This document shows positions 43,200-53,859 of a DNA stretch of 64,000 bases, piece by piece. The stretch is from positions 227,210,501 through 227,274,500 of the forward strand of contig JAUMIR010000004.1 of assembly GCA_030847615.1 (NCBI GenBank), written 5' to 3'. The number at the start of each line of letters is the position of its first letter. Position 1 is the first letter of the stretch. The DNA is from Gambelia wislizenii. Lineage: Eukaryota > Chordata > Lepidosauria > Squamata > Crotaphytidae. Below the pieces are notes generated by a model, which was not told the origin of the DNA, did not search any database, and was given only the letters and a program-made list of their open reading frames with translations. The translations under genes were made by a program, and so were the position numbers.

Positions 43200-44740
43200 A
43201 ATTCCACAGTTAAGATACTGCTACAGAGAAAGCCTTGTTACATGTAGCCACCAATCTAACTTCATGAAGTGGTTGGTACATGAAACAGGGCCTCCTCTAG
43301 AGATTTCAAATTTCTGGCACGCTCATATGGGAAGAAGCGATTTTTTAGATGTTTTGGCCCCAAGTCATTTAGGGTTTTGTAGGTCAACACCAGCAACTTG
43401 ATTGAACTCGGAAGTAAATTGGAAGCCAGTGTAATTCTTGCAGAACTGTTATTATATGGTCTCTAAAATGCACACCTGACACCAGTCTGGCTGCTGCATT
43501 TTGCACTAGCTGCAGCTTCTGAACACTTTTCAAGGGCAGACCCACATAGAGACCATTACCACAGTCTAATCAGAAGGCAACTAAGGCATGAACCAGATCT
43601 GCCTTCTCCAAAACAGGGCGCAGCTGGCACATGAGCTGAAACTGGGCAAAGGTACTTCTGGCCACTGCAGCAACCCAGATTTCCAGAACCAGTGCTGGGT
43701 CTAAGAGGACCCCTGAACTATGAACCTGATCTTTCAGAAGGAGAGCAACCCCATCCAGAACAGGCAGTGATCTCAGTCCCAGGCTGGTTTTCTTATTGAC
43801 CAGCAGCACTTCTGTCTTGTCTGGATTAAGCCTTGGTATTTTTACCCACATCCAGTCTTTTATTGCAAACAGACAGTGATTCAGTGCCTCCTTGGCATCA
43901 GTTGTAAAGGAGAGGTAGAGCTGGATATCATCAGCATACTGATGACACTAAGCCCCAGAGCTCTGGATGACCTTTCCAGTGGCTTCATGTAGATGTTGAA
44001 TTTATTTATTTATTTAAGGTATTTATACCCTGCTCATCAGCCACAAAGGCTCTCAGAGCAACTTACAAATTGTTTTAAGTGATAGCACTTTACACATCTA
44101 CACTGCATTAAGCGGTTTCCAATGTGTGTTAGCTAATTGCCCCCACAAACTGGGTACTCATTTTACCAACCTACAAAAGGATGGAAGGCTGAGTGAACCT
44201 TGGAGCCCGCTGGGATCAAACTTGCAATGTAGTGGTTTGCAGTACTGGCATTTAACCACTGTGCCACCAGGGCTTGAAAAGCATAGGGAACAGTATTGAC
44301 CCTGTGGAACCCTATAGGCTAATGGCCAAAAGGCTGAACAGCAGTTCCCGAGCATCGCCCTCTGGGAATGTTCAGCCAAGAAGGACTGGAATGACTACAA
44401 AGCAATGCCCCCAAGTCCCATATCAACCAGATGACACAGAAAAATACCACGGTCAATGCTATCAATGCCACTGAAAGATCCAGGAGGACCAATAAGGACT
44501 CACTCCTCCTCCTGTCCAACGCCTGATGTAGGTCATGCACCAATATGAGCAAGGCTGTTTCTGTCCCATAACCAGGCCTGAACCCAGATTAGAATGGGTC
44601 CAGGTAATCTGTCTCATCCAAGAAAGCCTGGAGTTGTGTTGCCACCACTCACTCTAGGACCTTACTTAGAAAGGGGAGATTTGAACAAGTTTGAACAAGG
44701 CTGTGATATCCTCGGGAAATATTTGTTGTATGAGTACCAT
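43200..44740 (-). pseudogene. L2-like reverse transcriptase remnant
   Basis: Broken-frame peptide matches, N to C: an LLDLSVAL block and IDRGIFLCHLVDMGLGGIAL near 44500-44400, LAEHSQRAMLGNCCSAFWP and GVPQG-like RVPQGQYC at 44379-44290, then across the SINE FNIYMKPL (43995-43970), a worn QYADD box near 43935, LNPDKTEVLLVNKKTSLGL, SSGVLLDPALVLE, FAQFQLMCQLRPVLEKADL and a LQLVQNAAARL-type block near 43500. Joining the sides of the SINE gives LFPMLFNIYMKPL, so the SINE is a later guest. Disabled by multiple stops. Confidence 0.82.
44001..44273 (-). mobile_element. tRNA-derived SINE with (AAAT)n tail, nested in LINE
   Basis: Reverse orientation of the family at 23060-23345: the tail (TTTA)n at 44001-44015, and the head end ACCACTGTGCCACCAGGGC at 44273. 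Flanked by TTGAA on both sides (43996-44000, 44274-44278). Confidence 0.9.
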
Positions 44741-44785
44741 GGTGTCCATTATGGGGACTTTGCACAATAAAAACATTGGTAGACC

Positions 44786-45245
44786 GTGCAAAAAGGACCT
44801 GTGAACCCCACTACCTGGAGGATGAACTGAGGCACCTACACTGGGCCCTACAGGCTAATGGTTTCTCCAGATCAGACATCACAAGAGCAGCCAGACCCAG
44901 AAAAAACCACAGAAATGAAGAAGAAAAACAGCCACCCAAAGGGAAGGTATGTTTACCATACATCAAAGAAGTCACAGACAGAATAGGGAAACTGATGAGG
45001 AAACACAACCTCTAAACAATCTACAGACCAACCAAGAAAATCTAAGAAATGCTACGCTCAGTGAAGGACAAAAGAGACCCTCTCACAGCTGGGTTTTTCC
45101 TGGCTGTGAGGCCATGTTCTGGAATAGTTTCTTTCTGGAATAGTTTCTTCATTCTCTGAAGATGCCAGCCACAGATGCAGGCGAAACGTCAGAAAGAAAC
45201 TATTCCAGAACACGGCCTCACAGCCTGGAAAAAACCCAAGGAAAA
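44786..45245 (+). mobile_element. Penelope-like element, internally deleted
   Basis: Plus-strand copy. End of the reverse transcriptase (44776-45012: KRTCEPHYLEDELRHLHWAL, ANGFSRSDITRAARPRK, LPYIKEVTDRIGKLMRKHN) and linker to KDKRDPLTA near 45085, then an abrupt jump to the terminal region (GGCTGTGAGGCCATGTTCTG). The GIY-YIG domain, present in the copy at 24917-25535, is deleted. The terminal region carries opposed GGAATAGTTTC and GAAACTATTCC. Confidence 0.85.
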
Positions 45246-46486
45246 GCTATCTCCAGAATTATTTGACTACATACATTTTAGGATGGTGGTTATTTCTAGT
45301 CATTCCTTATTGTCCTTATTGTCCCCAGACATGTGCCCAAAGGTGCACCATAGTATACAGTACAAGCCATATCCAGCAGATCCCTCTTTTTTTGTGTATG
45401 AACCTCAGCATGACAAAAAAAATTCAGGAGTTGACAAGTATTGCACCTGCCTGCTCTCAAGCACTGGGATGCTTTAGACATTTTCATGTGTAGATAATGG
45501 GTAGACCTACAGAGTTAATTGCAGAATGGTAAGGCAACACTTATGTAAATCCCATAAATTGACTAGGTCTACTCTAGTCAACACTAGCAATTGGAACTGG
45601 GCCAAAATCTTCATGGAAGACCTTGACAATTTCCCATCCTGACTAACACAACAGTCTCCTTAATGACCTCCTCCAATCTGCCTTTGCCCACACATGTTTA
45701 TGTGAAAATCCAGCAGCTGCCGATCTCCTCTACTGTGCCTGACATTCTGCCTCTCCTGCCCTTGAGTCTATCACCAAGTCTATCTGTCCCCATCTGCATG
45801 CGAAGCAGTGCTTCCCCTTCAGAGTGAGAGATGAATCACCCTACCATTGTGCTTGCGTGTCCTTGTTCATTTCTGCTCTGTTAGTCATACCGGCTTCATC
45901 TGCCCACTTGCCAGATTCTGTCTTGAATGACTCTGAATCTTGTGTCATGATGACATCACTGAGAGTTTTACCTAAGCTTATTTTTTCTCTGTGTGGGAAT
46001 TAATCCTCTTGCCACAGTCACATGCCTATTAAAGATTCACATTTACAAGGAAGGGCTAGCCTGATTTTTAAGGAATCAGAATCTCTCCATGTGCCTTTTC
46101 TCTCGTATAAGTTTATTTTGTACTTATATGGTCAAGGTTATAATGTCACATTATTATTACCCACCCATCCATTTCCCTAAGAACAAAAGAATCCTAGTGA
46201 TGGATTAGACTAAGGTCCATTCATTTGACATTTGTGTTCTAACTGCTTGCGGTAGTTTTTGTGATGTGGTTGTAATTCATCACATCTGGGAGGCAGCAGA
46301 TTGAGGAAGACTGCTGAGATCAGTCAGAGCTCTATGGATCATTAGAGGTTTGGTACAAGAACACTGGACATTTCATGTTGTCTATCTCCAACTTTCAGTA
46401 CTGAGATATAGACTGTCTCTGAAAGTGTAGGTTCTGTTTAGCTGACATGCTTTGAAGATGGAGGGTGAATCTTTAAATAGAACAGA
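45246..46486. other. No recognisable feature
   Basis: About 1.2 kb with no supported gene or repeat. Confidence 0.4.
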
Positions 46487-47069
46487 GGACATTATCAGAT
46501 CCCCACCCCCCAAAAAGTTCTTTTGCTGGCCTAAATTGTTTTTATGCTGGCAAAAAAAACCCAACAACCCTGTACCAGACCTACCTTTACTGGAGAAGGC
46601 TTCCCCGGCAGTAGCAGAGCACAAATGGAGCTCTGTTTACTTCCGGGGTTGAAATCTCAATGGATTCTCATGAGAAGACACTAGCACAGGAAATTCAAAA
46701 ATAAAAACAAAATAAAGACAGAAAAAGTTAGCACAAGCACAAAAACACACTTTAAAAGTTCCCAAGTAAACAGTGTGTGTGTGTGTGTGATAAAAAGAGC
46801 ATCCCCTACCTGGCTGTCCCAATCGCACCCGGAAGTGTTTGCTCATTGATTCTGCATTCACATGAGTACAATAGCATATGGATTCAAACGCCGGCAATGC
46901 CGGCAGAAAATTCCTGTGGGAGATCAATTGACGGCTTGGGCCATCAATAAAATAGGACGGCTTATAAACAATATATGATTGTGAAAGGGTGACATTGTCT
47001 GGTACATGCACCCTTTTGCGATCATTAGGTGCCCTTATGATGCCGTATTTCACTTGTCTGATAAAGTCC
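46487..47069. mobile_element. 583-bp Harbinger-like MITE, copy H4
   Basis: Ends GGACATTATCAGATCC and TCTGATAAAGTCC. Opposite orientation to H1-H3, with interior ACTTCCGGGGTTGAAATC, AATTCAAAAATAAAAAC and CACCCGGAAGTGTTTGC. A (TG)n run lies at 46772-46788. The 3-bp duplication is not preserved (AGA left, TAG right). Confidence 0.8.
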
Positions 47070-47076
47070 TAGGAAC

Positions 47077-47185
47077 CTGTGGCCCACCAGATGTTGCTAA
47101 AGCTTAATTTCCACAATGCCTGACCATTGGCTAGACTGGCTAGGGTTGACTGAAGCTGAAATTGTACTACATCTAAAGGCACAGC
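47077..47185. mobile_element. Worn hAT-type foldback
   Basis: CCTGTGGCCCACCAGATGTT at the left, CATCTAAAGGCACAGCTTCC at the right, inverted. Sequence from 47186 to 48039 is repeat-poor, with no gene seen. Confidence 0.5.
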
Positions 47186-48039
47186 TTCCCTATCCTCACA
47201 ACAGGAAATAGCATGGCAGCTGCGCTGTAAATATTTTAAGAGAGCCGTCCCTATGATGGCACTGATCAGATGTCCTCAGCTACATACAAATCCTTGCGCA
47301 CCAGCAGATGGACATTTGCTGTGCTGGTAGTGGATGATGAAAACTGTAGTCTAATACATCTGGAGGGCACCCGGATGGGGGAAGCAGGCTGTTTTGAGGG
47401 AAAGCACTTTGTAGCAAACTGGAGGGAAACCAATTTTAACAGAGGCTCCTAAAATACAGAATGGCCTGTCAGAGAAAACAATAGAAAAATGTATAGCTGG
47501 ACTGAAATGAAAGGAGTTGCTATTACTGTTATATTAAGGAACTGAGCTTTTGGCTTGAGTTCCTCTTTCCGGAGAGCAGAGGCTGAGAGTTTTGTGTAGG
47601 AGGGACTCTCTTGTGTTGCTCATTAATACAAGGAGAAGCTTTGAAGGCTACCGGCTGGCCTTTGTGGCTCTTTCATCTCAGAGTACTGAAGTAAGTGCTG
47701 CATTGATTAGCCAAGGGAGGCAAAGCATATGATGTTATTCCAGTTCTGCTGATGGCTGTAATAATAACCGAAAGAAATGGTGTAGACTTGAAGTGAATTG
47801 CTGTGGGGGTAATGAATAAAGAACTGGATGTGGACTTGAAAGGTGGATGCTCCAACCCTACAAAGGTTTAGCCACATTATCAGAGCTGTAAATCACACAA
47901 TTGATTCAGGATGCCTGTATCTTTCCAAAGGCTGCTTCACATGTGGTAAAGTTGTCTCACAGTACCACTATTTCTCATTTGAAATGTAATCCTGGAGAAG
48001 AGTTCTATGATACTAGGGACTGTTAAAAAGACAAATGAA

Positions 48040-48143
48040 TGGGTCTCACTTCAGATCTAATAGTAGTGATCTTAGTGATAAAGTAATTAGCAAAGTCAGC
48101 AGGGGAAAATAATGAAGAAACGGGGGGAGAAGGTTTTAGCAAG
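48040..48143 (-). mobile_element. Short inverted L2 fragment
   Basis: The minus-strand peptide SSLFSPADFANYFITKITTI is nearly identical to SSLFSPTDFANYFITKITTI in the L2 ORF at about 49230-49300, but in the opposite orientation and 1.1 kb upstream. Confidence 0.85.
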
Positions 48144-48425
48144 GTGAAGATGACTAAGCTGAGGCTGTTGTACTTTAGACATATCATGAGATCCTGTGAC
48201 ACATTGGAAAAGACAATCATGCTTGGTAAAGTGAACAGCAGTAGGAAAAGAAGGAAACAGCACTACAGGTGGATTGAATTACTCAAGAAAGCCACAGCCC
48301 TGATTTGGCAAGACCTCAGGAGGACAGCGGATGACCAGGGCTCTTGGAGGTCTCTTATTCATGTGGTTGTTATTGGTTACCTTCAAGTTGTTTCTGAATT
48401 CTGGTGACCCTAAGATGAACTAGGT
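48144..48425 (+). mobile_element. RTE/BovB-type LINE 3' end
   Basis: KMTKLRLLYFRHIMRSCDTL, EKTIMLGKVNSSRKRRKQHY and WRSLIHVV are the C-terminal signature of an RTE polyprotein, in one open frame from 48144. The 3' tail has TACCTTCAAGTTGTTTCTGA, the sequence shared with Sauria-type SINE tails. 5'-truncated; no target duplication seen. Confidence 0.85.
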
Positions 48426-48429
48426 GAAC

Positions 48430-50932
48430 TTTTTTCCTTTACAACTTCGGGCTGCAGTCATCTATCGCCCTCCTGGTTCTGCTACCCAATTCCTGTCAGA
48501 CTTTGAGTCTTGGCTGACAGTTTTTCTATCAGATGCAATACGTACATTGATTTTAGGTGACTTTAACATCCACCTGGATGACCCCAATAATCCTCCAACA
48601 TCTCGTTTTAGTTCTCTTCTAGCTTCTTTTGGCCTTCAACCTCATTCTACTTCTTCAACCCATTCTCTCGGTCACTGCCTTGATTTAGTTCTGGCTGCCA
48701 AGTGTGTCATTTCTGACTAGTTGGCATCTGATTTTCCATTATCTGATCATCATTTAATTTCTTTTACTCTTACCTATACCCCACCTCCTCGTCATACTGC
48801 TCAACGCTATTTTCACGATCTTCAGTCTGTTAACTGTGACCTTCTCAGTCAGTCTTTGGATTCTTCCTTTTCTTCCCTCTCTTTTGGGGATTCTGCTGAC
48901 TCGGCAATGTCTTTATTTAACTCCATTCTTTCTTCGACTCTTGACAGTTTTGCCCCTGTTTCTGTTTGTGTGTCCTCCTCTATGAACAGACCTCAACCCT
49001 GGCTTACTCCCATAGTTAGGTTCCTCTGGTCGTGCTCTCGAGCGGCCGAACGTCTTTGGAAAAAGTCCAGGGAGTGGGCCGATTTTATTCATTATAAGTT
49101 CGTTCTTTTATCCTTCACATGCACTTTGTCCATGGCTAAACAGAACTACTTTAAATCATTGATCTGCGCCAATGAGAGGCACCCACAGTGTCTGTTTTCC
49201 TGCTTCAACACCTTGCTAAAACCTTCTCCCCCCCCCGTTTCTTCATTATTTTCCCCTACTGACTTCGCTAATTACTTTATCACTAAGATCACTACTATTA
49301 GATCTGAAATAGTTCTTCCTAATTTGTCTTCCCCCATTAATCTTTTGGAACCGTCAACTAATCAATTCTCTGTGTTTCCTCCTGTTTCTCTGGATGAACT
49401 TTCTACCTTGCTGCACTCTTCTAAACCTACAACTTGTTCTCTTGATCCAATTCCCTCTCATCTCCTAATCTCTATAGCCCCCTCCTTCCTTCCTTTGCTT
49501 CTTTCTATCTTTAATTTTTCTCTTTCTACTGGTTCTTTTCCCCCTGACTTTAAACATGCTCTTGTTTCCCCTATTTTGAAAAAATCTTCTCTTGACCCCT
49601 CTTCTTTGTCTAGTTATAGCCCAATCTCTCTTCTCCCTTTTCTTTCTAAGGTTTTGGAATGGGTTGTTTATTCCTGCTGCCTTGAGTTTCTCAAAGCCAA
49701 CTCCATCCTTGATCCCTTTCAGTCTGGTTTCTGCCCACGGCACTCCACTGAGACAGACCTCATAAAGATCTCCAGTGATCTTTTACAGGGCAAGGCAAAT
49801 CGTCTCTATTCTGTGCTTATCCTCCTCGATTTATCGGTGGCATTTGACACCGTGGATCACTGTCTTTTAGTTGATATACTTTCTGATATTGGGTTCTTGA
49901 ACTCAGTTCTTAGTTGGTTTAAATCTTATCTGTCAGATAGATCTTTTGCAGTGGTCATGGGTGGTCAGATTTCTTCCCCCATACCCTTATCTGTGGGAGT
50001 TCCCTAAGGCTCTGTTTTGGGTCCCCTATTGTTCTCTCTTTACACTTTGTCTTTAGGGAAACTTATTAGTTCTTTCAGTTTTTGTTATCATTTGTACGCC
50101 GATGACACCCAACTGTATCTTTCCACCCCTGATCTTTCCCCGGGGCTTGAACAGCAAGTTTCTTCATGTCTTTCAGCCGTTTCCCTGGATGTGTCATCGG
50201 TGCTTGAAGCTCAATATGTCCAAGATGGAGCTTCTTGTTTTTCCACCTAAGTCTTCCCTTCAATCCTCTTTTTCTGTTTTTGTTGACAACATTTCTATTC
50301 ATCCAGTCCAGGAAGCCCACAGTCTCAGTTTCATTTTTGATTCCTCATTATCTTTTATTCCCCATATTCAGGCCACAGCCAAAGCCTGCAGATTTTTCCT
50401 TTACAACATCACCAAAATTCGTCCTTTTCTCTCAGCCTCCACTGCCAAAACTGTAATCCACGCTTTGGTGGTCTCCCGATTAATCTCCTTTTAGCTGGGC
50501 TTCCCTTTTCTCATCTTCGTCCTTTAATTTCTGTTCAACATTCTGCCGCCCACATCATTACTTCTGCTCGCCGTTTTGACCATGTTTCCCCTCTGCTGTT
50601 TTCTCTTCACTGGCTTCCCCTCCTTTTCCGTATCCAATATAAGCTTTTGTTGCTAACTTTCAAAGCCCAGCATGGGCTAGCCCCTCTTTATTTATCTGAC
50701 CTTCTCTCTCCTTACATCCCCACCTGTACCCTTAGTTCTAGTACTCAAGGCCTGCTGTCCCAACCTAGGATCTCCACTGCTCCATCTCAGATTCGCCCCT
50801 TTTCACTTGCCGCCCCTCATTTTTGGAACCTTCTTCCTCCTCAAACTCAGGCCATTATTTCTTTGTCCACTTTTAAATCTGAGTTAAAGACCACCTTGTT
50901 CAGGGAGGCATTCCTTGGTTTTGTCTGATGCA
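48430..50932 (+). pseudogene. L2 ORF2: endonuclease C-half and reverse transcriptase
   Basis: Endonuclease: AAVIYRPPGSATQFLSDFES, LILGDFNIHLDD and, after a TAG at 48718, FPLSDHHLISFTL. Reverse transcriptase: CSLDPIPSHLLISI, YSPISLLPFLSKVLE (arginine replaced by serine), DPFQSGFCPRHSTETDL, LILLDLSVAFDTVDHCLL and LSVGVP, stopped by TAA at 50005 where CAA (glutamine) is expected, then [12 protein letters not shown] and an intact catalytic box [12 protein letters not shown] at about 50088. A frameshift near 50190 and another near 50490 separate the C-terminal parts ([51 protein letters not shown]). The ORF 48721-50007 alone is 428 codons. Few lesions for such a length. Confidence 0.92.
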
Positions 50933-51152
50933 CATTTCTTTCTTCTGTCACTTGGGTTTACAGTGGATGTTGTTATTAACTGTTGTAATTGTCCTTGTTT
51001 TAATTTGACTTATATTATTTTGATTATTGTTTTACTTAGATTGTATGCCTTCGGCAGGTTTTATTCTGTTTTATCTTTGATTGTTTTTTGTACAGCACTA
51101 TGTACACTGACAGCGCTTTAGAAATAAACTTTAATAATAATAATAATAATCA
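48430..51152 (+). mobile_element. L2-type LINE with long ORF, (TAA)n tail
   Basis: Collinear L2 from the second half of the endonuclease to the 3' end, about 2.7 kb. The tail is (TAA)n at 51131-51150, preceded by the non-coding TTTTTTGTACAGCACTATGT and GCGCTTTAGAAATAAA. 5'-truncated. Confidence 0.92.
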
Positions 51153-51265
51153 GTATCACAGGGTTTTCTTGGCAAGATTTATTCAGATAGGGTTTGCCTT
51201 TGCCTTCCTCTGAGACTGAGAAAATGTGACTTGTCCAAGGTCACCGCATGGGTTTCCATGGCCAA
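51153..51265 (-). mobile_element. Sauria-type SINE body fragment
   Basis: CACAGGGTTTTCTTGGCAAG, TTGCCTTCCTCTGAGACTGA and GACTTGTCCAAGGTCACCGC are the reverse of the SINE body. Confidence 0.75.
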
Positions 51266-51350
51266 GCAGGGTCTCATTCATAGGGTCTCCATAAGTGGAA
51301 GTCAGTTTAGTGGCTGATGACAACAACATCATCATCAACAACAACCCAAT
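51266..51350 (+). mobile_element. RTE/Sauria-type tail, opposite strand
   Basis: CATTCATAGGGTCTCCATAA, GTGGAAGTCAGTTTAGTGGC and the (CAA/CAT)n tail (51320-51345) read in plus orientation, directly abutting the minus-strand SINE piece. Confidence 0.6.
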
Positions 51351-51529
51351 GTTTCAGGCTCTCCTCTCCACTACTCCTGCTACCTAGGAGTTTCCCCTCT
51401 GCCACAGTGTTTCCTTTCTGGGTTTTTTTTTTTAGACTGTCTGCATAAGAGTGGTGGATCTCCAAGCTGCAATACTGTCTTAAAGTCAGCAAGCTGCCCA
51501 GCTGGGGTAGAGCATCGAAAAGTGACCTT

Positions 51530-52200
51530 TTTTGGATGATAACTTAAAAAAACAAAACTTTAACACATAAAATTATTATAACATAAAACAACGTATAGGG
51601 GAAAATACAAAAAAATATAAATACAAATAATGCAACTAAACTAAAAAGTGAAATAACAAGTGACTTCCAACTTTCCAGCTAACGGTTATATCTATCCACT
51701 TCCTCTAAATCCATACCTTAATAAATTTCTACATAATATTTGATTCTACTATTCTTCCGATCCTACTACTGATAATCTTCCCTAGTAACCTCCCAGAAAA
51801 ACAACTATTAATTCCCAATCTTTGTTAAAGCTACACAGTGACTTTTCTCTAATCAAGGTAGCCAATTTATTCATCTCTGCAAGATCATGCAATTCCATCA
51901 TCCAGTCTTCTTGTGATGGAATAGTCATACAGTATCTTTCCACTTCTGCACACAGAGTAGTCTAGCAGCTGTAATCATATACTGAATAACTCTTCCATGC
52001 TTCTCCTTGATCTGTTCATTGATCAGAACCAGCAGAAACAGTTGTGGTTTCAACTGAAATTTTAATTTCAAAATGTCTTCAATCAATCGATGAATTGAAT
52101 CCAATATTTTTCCCCTTAGCACATGTCCACCACATATGATAAAAAGTTCCCTTTTTGTAATTACACTTCCAACAAATATTAGTAAAACCTTTATATATCT
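51530..52200 (-). mobile_element. L1 3' portion
   Basis: Minus strand: the cysteine block CWKCNYKKGTFYHMWWTC at about 52185-52130, then KLKFQLKPQLFLLVLINEQI and MITAARLLCVQKWKDTV (52218-51925 frame), then EDWMMELHDLAEMNKLATLI near 51910-51850, all from the L1 ORF2 C-terminus. The 3' end is near 51530, at CTTTTTTGG. More degraded than the L1 at 30078-34208. Confidence 0.82.
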
Positions 52201-52227
52201 GGTGTTAAATATCCGCAATACATCCTC

Positions 52228-52460
52228 TCTCTATATAAAAGGCTTGGGGTATGTTTCCTTTCCCAGTGTGCTGATTGGTCTCCTAGGAAACATATCCAAC
52301 CAATCCCCTCCCTCCTCTCACTCCCTCAGCCAATCACCACCCCATGCAAATTTCCTCTCCACCTCACAATCCACTCCTGCCACTCCATCTGTGTTTACAC
52401 CCCCAGCCTCACAAGGTCCTCTCACTCCCTCAGCCACTTACCACCCACATGTAAAATAAT
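52228..52460. other. TATA- and CCAAT-rich block, possible Helitron-type end
   Basis: CTCTCTATATAAAAGGCTTG (52233-52252) resembles the 5' end of some Helitrons. It is followed by GCTGATTGGTC, CCAACCAATCCCC and CAGCCAATCACC, three CCAAT-type words in 70 bp, and two CTCTCACTCCCTCAGCCA words about 100 bp apart (52315 and 52418). Either a mobile-element end or promoter-like sequence. Confidence 0.35.
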
Positions 52461-52792
52461 GCAATATTTTTTCCTAAAATAATTGTGTGTAGCTGAACTG
52501 TGTGAGCCTTTCAAATCTATTATAATGGCATGTGATCTGGAAAAACCCATTAGTAAAAAGACCTGCTGTTACCACCATCTCCCACAGGACCAGAATGGGA
52601 AAACAGCTAAAACATGCCAATGTCATGTGGTAAGGCAAGGCAGGCAGCACTACTTTCCAGCTTCTCTTTTGTTTCCCTTCCTTTGTGCGGTAAGCTCCTA
52701 AAACATTAGCTGACATTCCTGCTACTAAGTGGGGTTCTCACATCCACTTTATTGCAACATTTTACTAGTCCTGTACCCATACCAATACAAAA

Positions 52793-52889
52793 GCCAGCAT
52801 GTAGTACTTTGAGTGTTGGACTAGGACTTCAAGGGACCAGAATTCAAATCCCCAACTCAGGCATAGAAACCTGCTGGGCAACCTTCAGC

Positions 52890-52932
<43 letters not shown>

Positions 52933-53035
52933 CCTCCCCCCTCAAAGGAAACCAATGGCAAATCTTTCCAAGAAAACCCTGTGATAGGTCCACCTTGAGG
53001 TCTCCAGAAACGTGAAGGCATACAACAGTAAACCC
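52793..53035 (+). mobile_element. Sauria-type SINE with (TC)n expansion
   Basis: TTGGACTAGGACTTCAAGGG, B-box-like GAATTCAAATCCCC, then (TC)n at 52893-52930, then CCAATGGCAAATCTTTCC and the tail GTGAAGGCATACAACAG. The arginine/glutamate-rich ORFs here come from the repeat. Confidence 0.8.
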
Positions 53036-53233
53036 ATACCAACGCATTAGACCAAGAACTTCCTTCACTATTCATATGTTTACTTGCTCATCTTGGCTTG
53101 CATGTAAAACCTGTCTTTCACCTCTAACCTTTTAAACCACTTTTCACAACCATCTCTGAGACTGAACTTGTCACTCTATCACCATACCCACATGTTTATA
53201 TTTCTGTTATAATTTACCCTGTGCATTAATATA

Positions 53234-53824
53234 CAGGAAGCCCCCACTTATCTGACTGCAGCAGTGTCAGAAACCAGAACTGGTAAAAAAGCAGAACATG
53301 AGGGAATTACAGAGAACATGAGGGAATTATGGTGGCTTGTTTGGGACTGCCTGAGATCAAGGACCTGCCTGCACATGCACTGCTTCCAAAGTTTGTCAGT
53401 CAGCTTGGTGATTCCAGCCACCCCCAACTCAGCTTGTTTTGCAAGCAGTGCACACATGTGTGGTCAGTCCCAAAGAAGCCTCCGCAGGACTGGTTTAAGG
53501 AATTTTGGGGGGCCCTGCAATGCTTTATTTTGGAGGCCCCATGTGTTTATCTCAGGTCAATGTAGCCTAACTCAACCTAAGCTATTCACAATACAGGATA
53601 TTCAGATTATTACTAATAAAGTTTTTGCAGGAGGAGGGTTACTACAAGGGCCCCCAAAATGATGGGGGGCCCTGTGGATGCTGATGCCGCTGGTGCCTTA
53701 AACCGGCCCTGAGCTTCCATAGGCAAGAAATGTCAAAAGAGTATATTCCTTATCAAATGAATAGAACTTGTCCTTAATTTGCAAGTGTCAAAAGAGCGAG
53801 TTGTCAGATAATGGGGACTTCCTG
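53234..53824. mobile_element. Tigger-type element split by a hAT MITE
   Basis: Left CAGGAAGCCCCCACTTATCT (after TA), right GTCAGATAATGGGGACTTCC with terminal TG, inverted. Interior GAACATGAGGGAATTA occurs twice (53294, 53314). A 227-bp hAT MITE sits inside. Confidence 0.8.
53485..53711. mobile_element. 227-bp hAT MITE nested in the Tigger-type element
   Basis: Ends CAGGACTGGTTTAAGG and CCTTAAACCGGCCCTG. The flanks AGCCTCCG (53477-53484) and AGCTTCCA (53712-53719) are an 8-bp duplication with two transition differences. Confidence 0.85.
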
Positions 53825-53859
53825 CATATATCTGTCCATAGAGCTCCACACCACGCATC

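Larger units (their letters stand above)
42905..44740 (-). mobile_element. L2-like LINE, split by a tRNA-SINE
   Basis: Minus-strand LINE with its 3' UTR at 42905-43200, preceded by (TTTG)n at 42909-42924, and coding remnants up to about 44740. A SINE occupies 44001-44273. Many stops; old. Confidence 0.82.

Noticed and set aside
52844..53075. Arg/Glu-repeat ORFs
   Set aside because: Product of (TC)n in a SINE; overlapping frames all stay open for the same reason.
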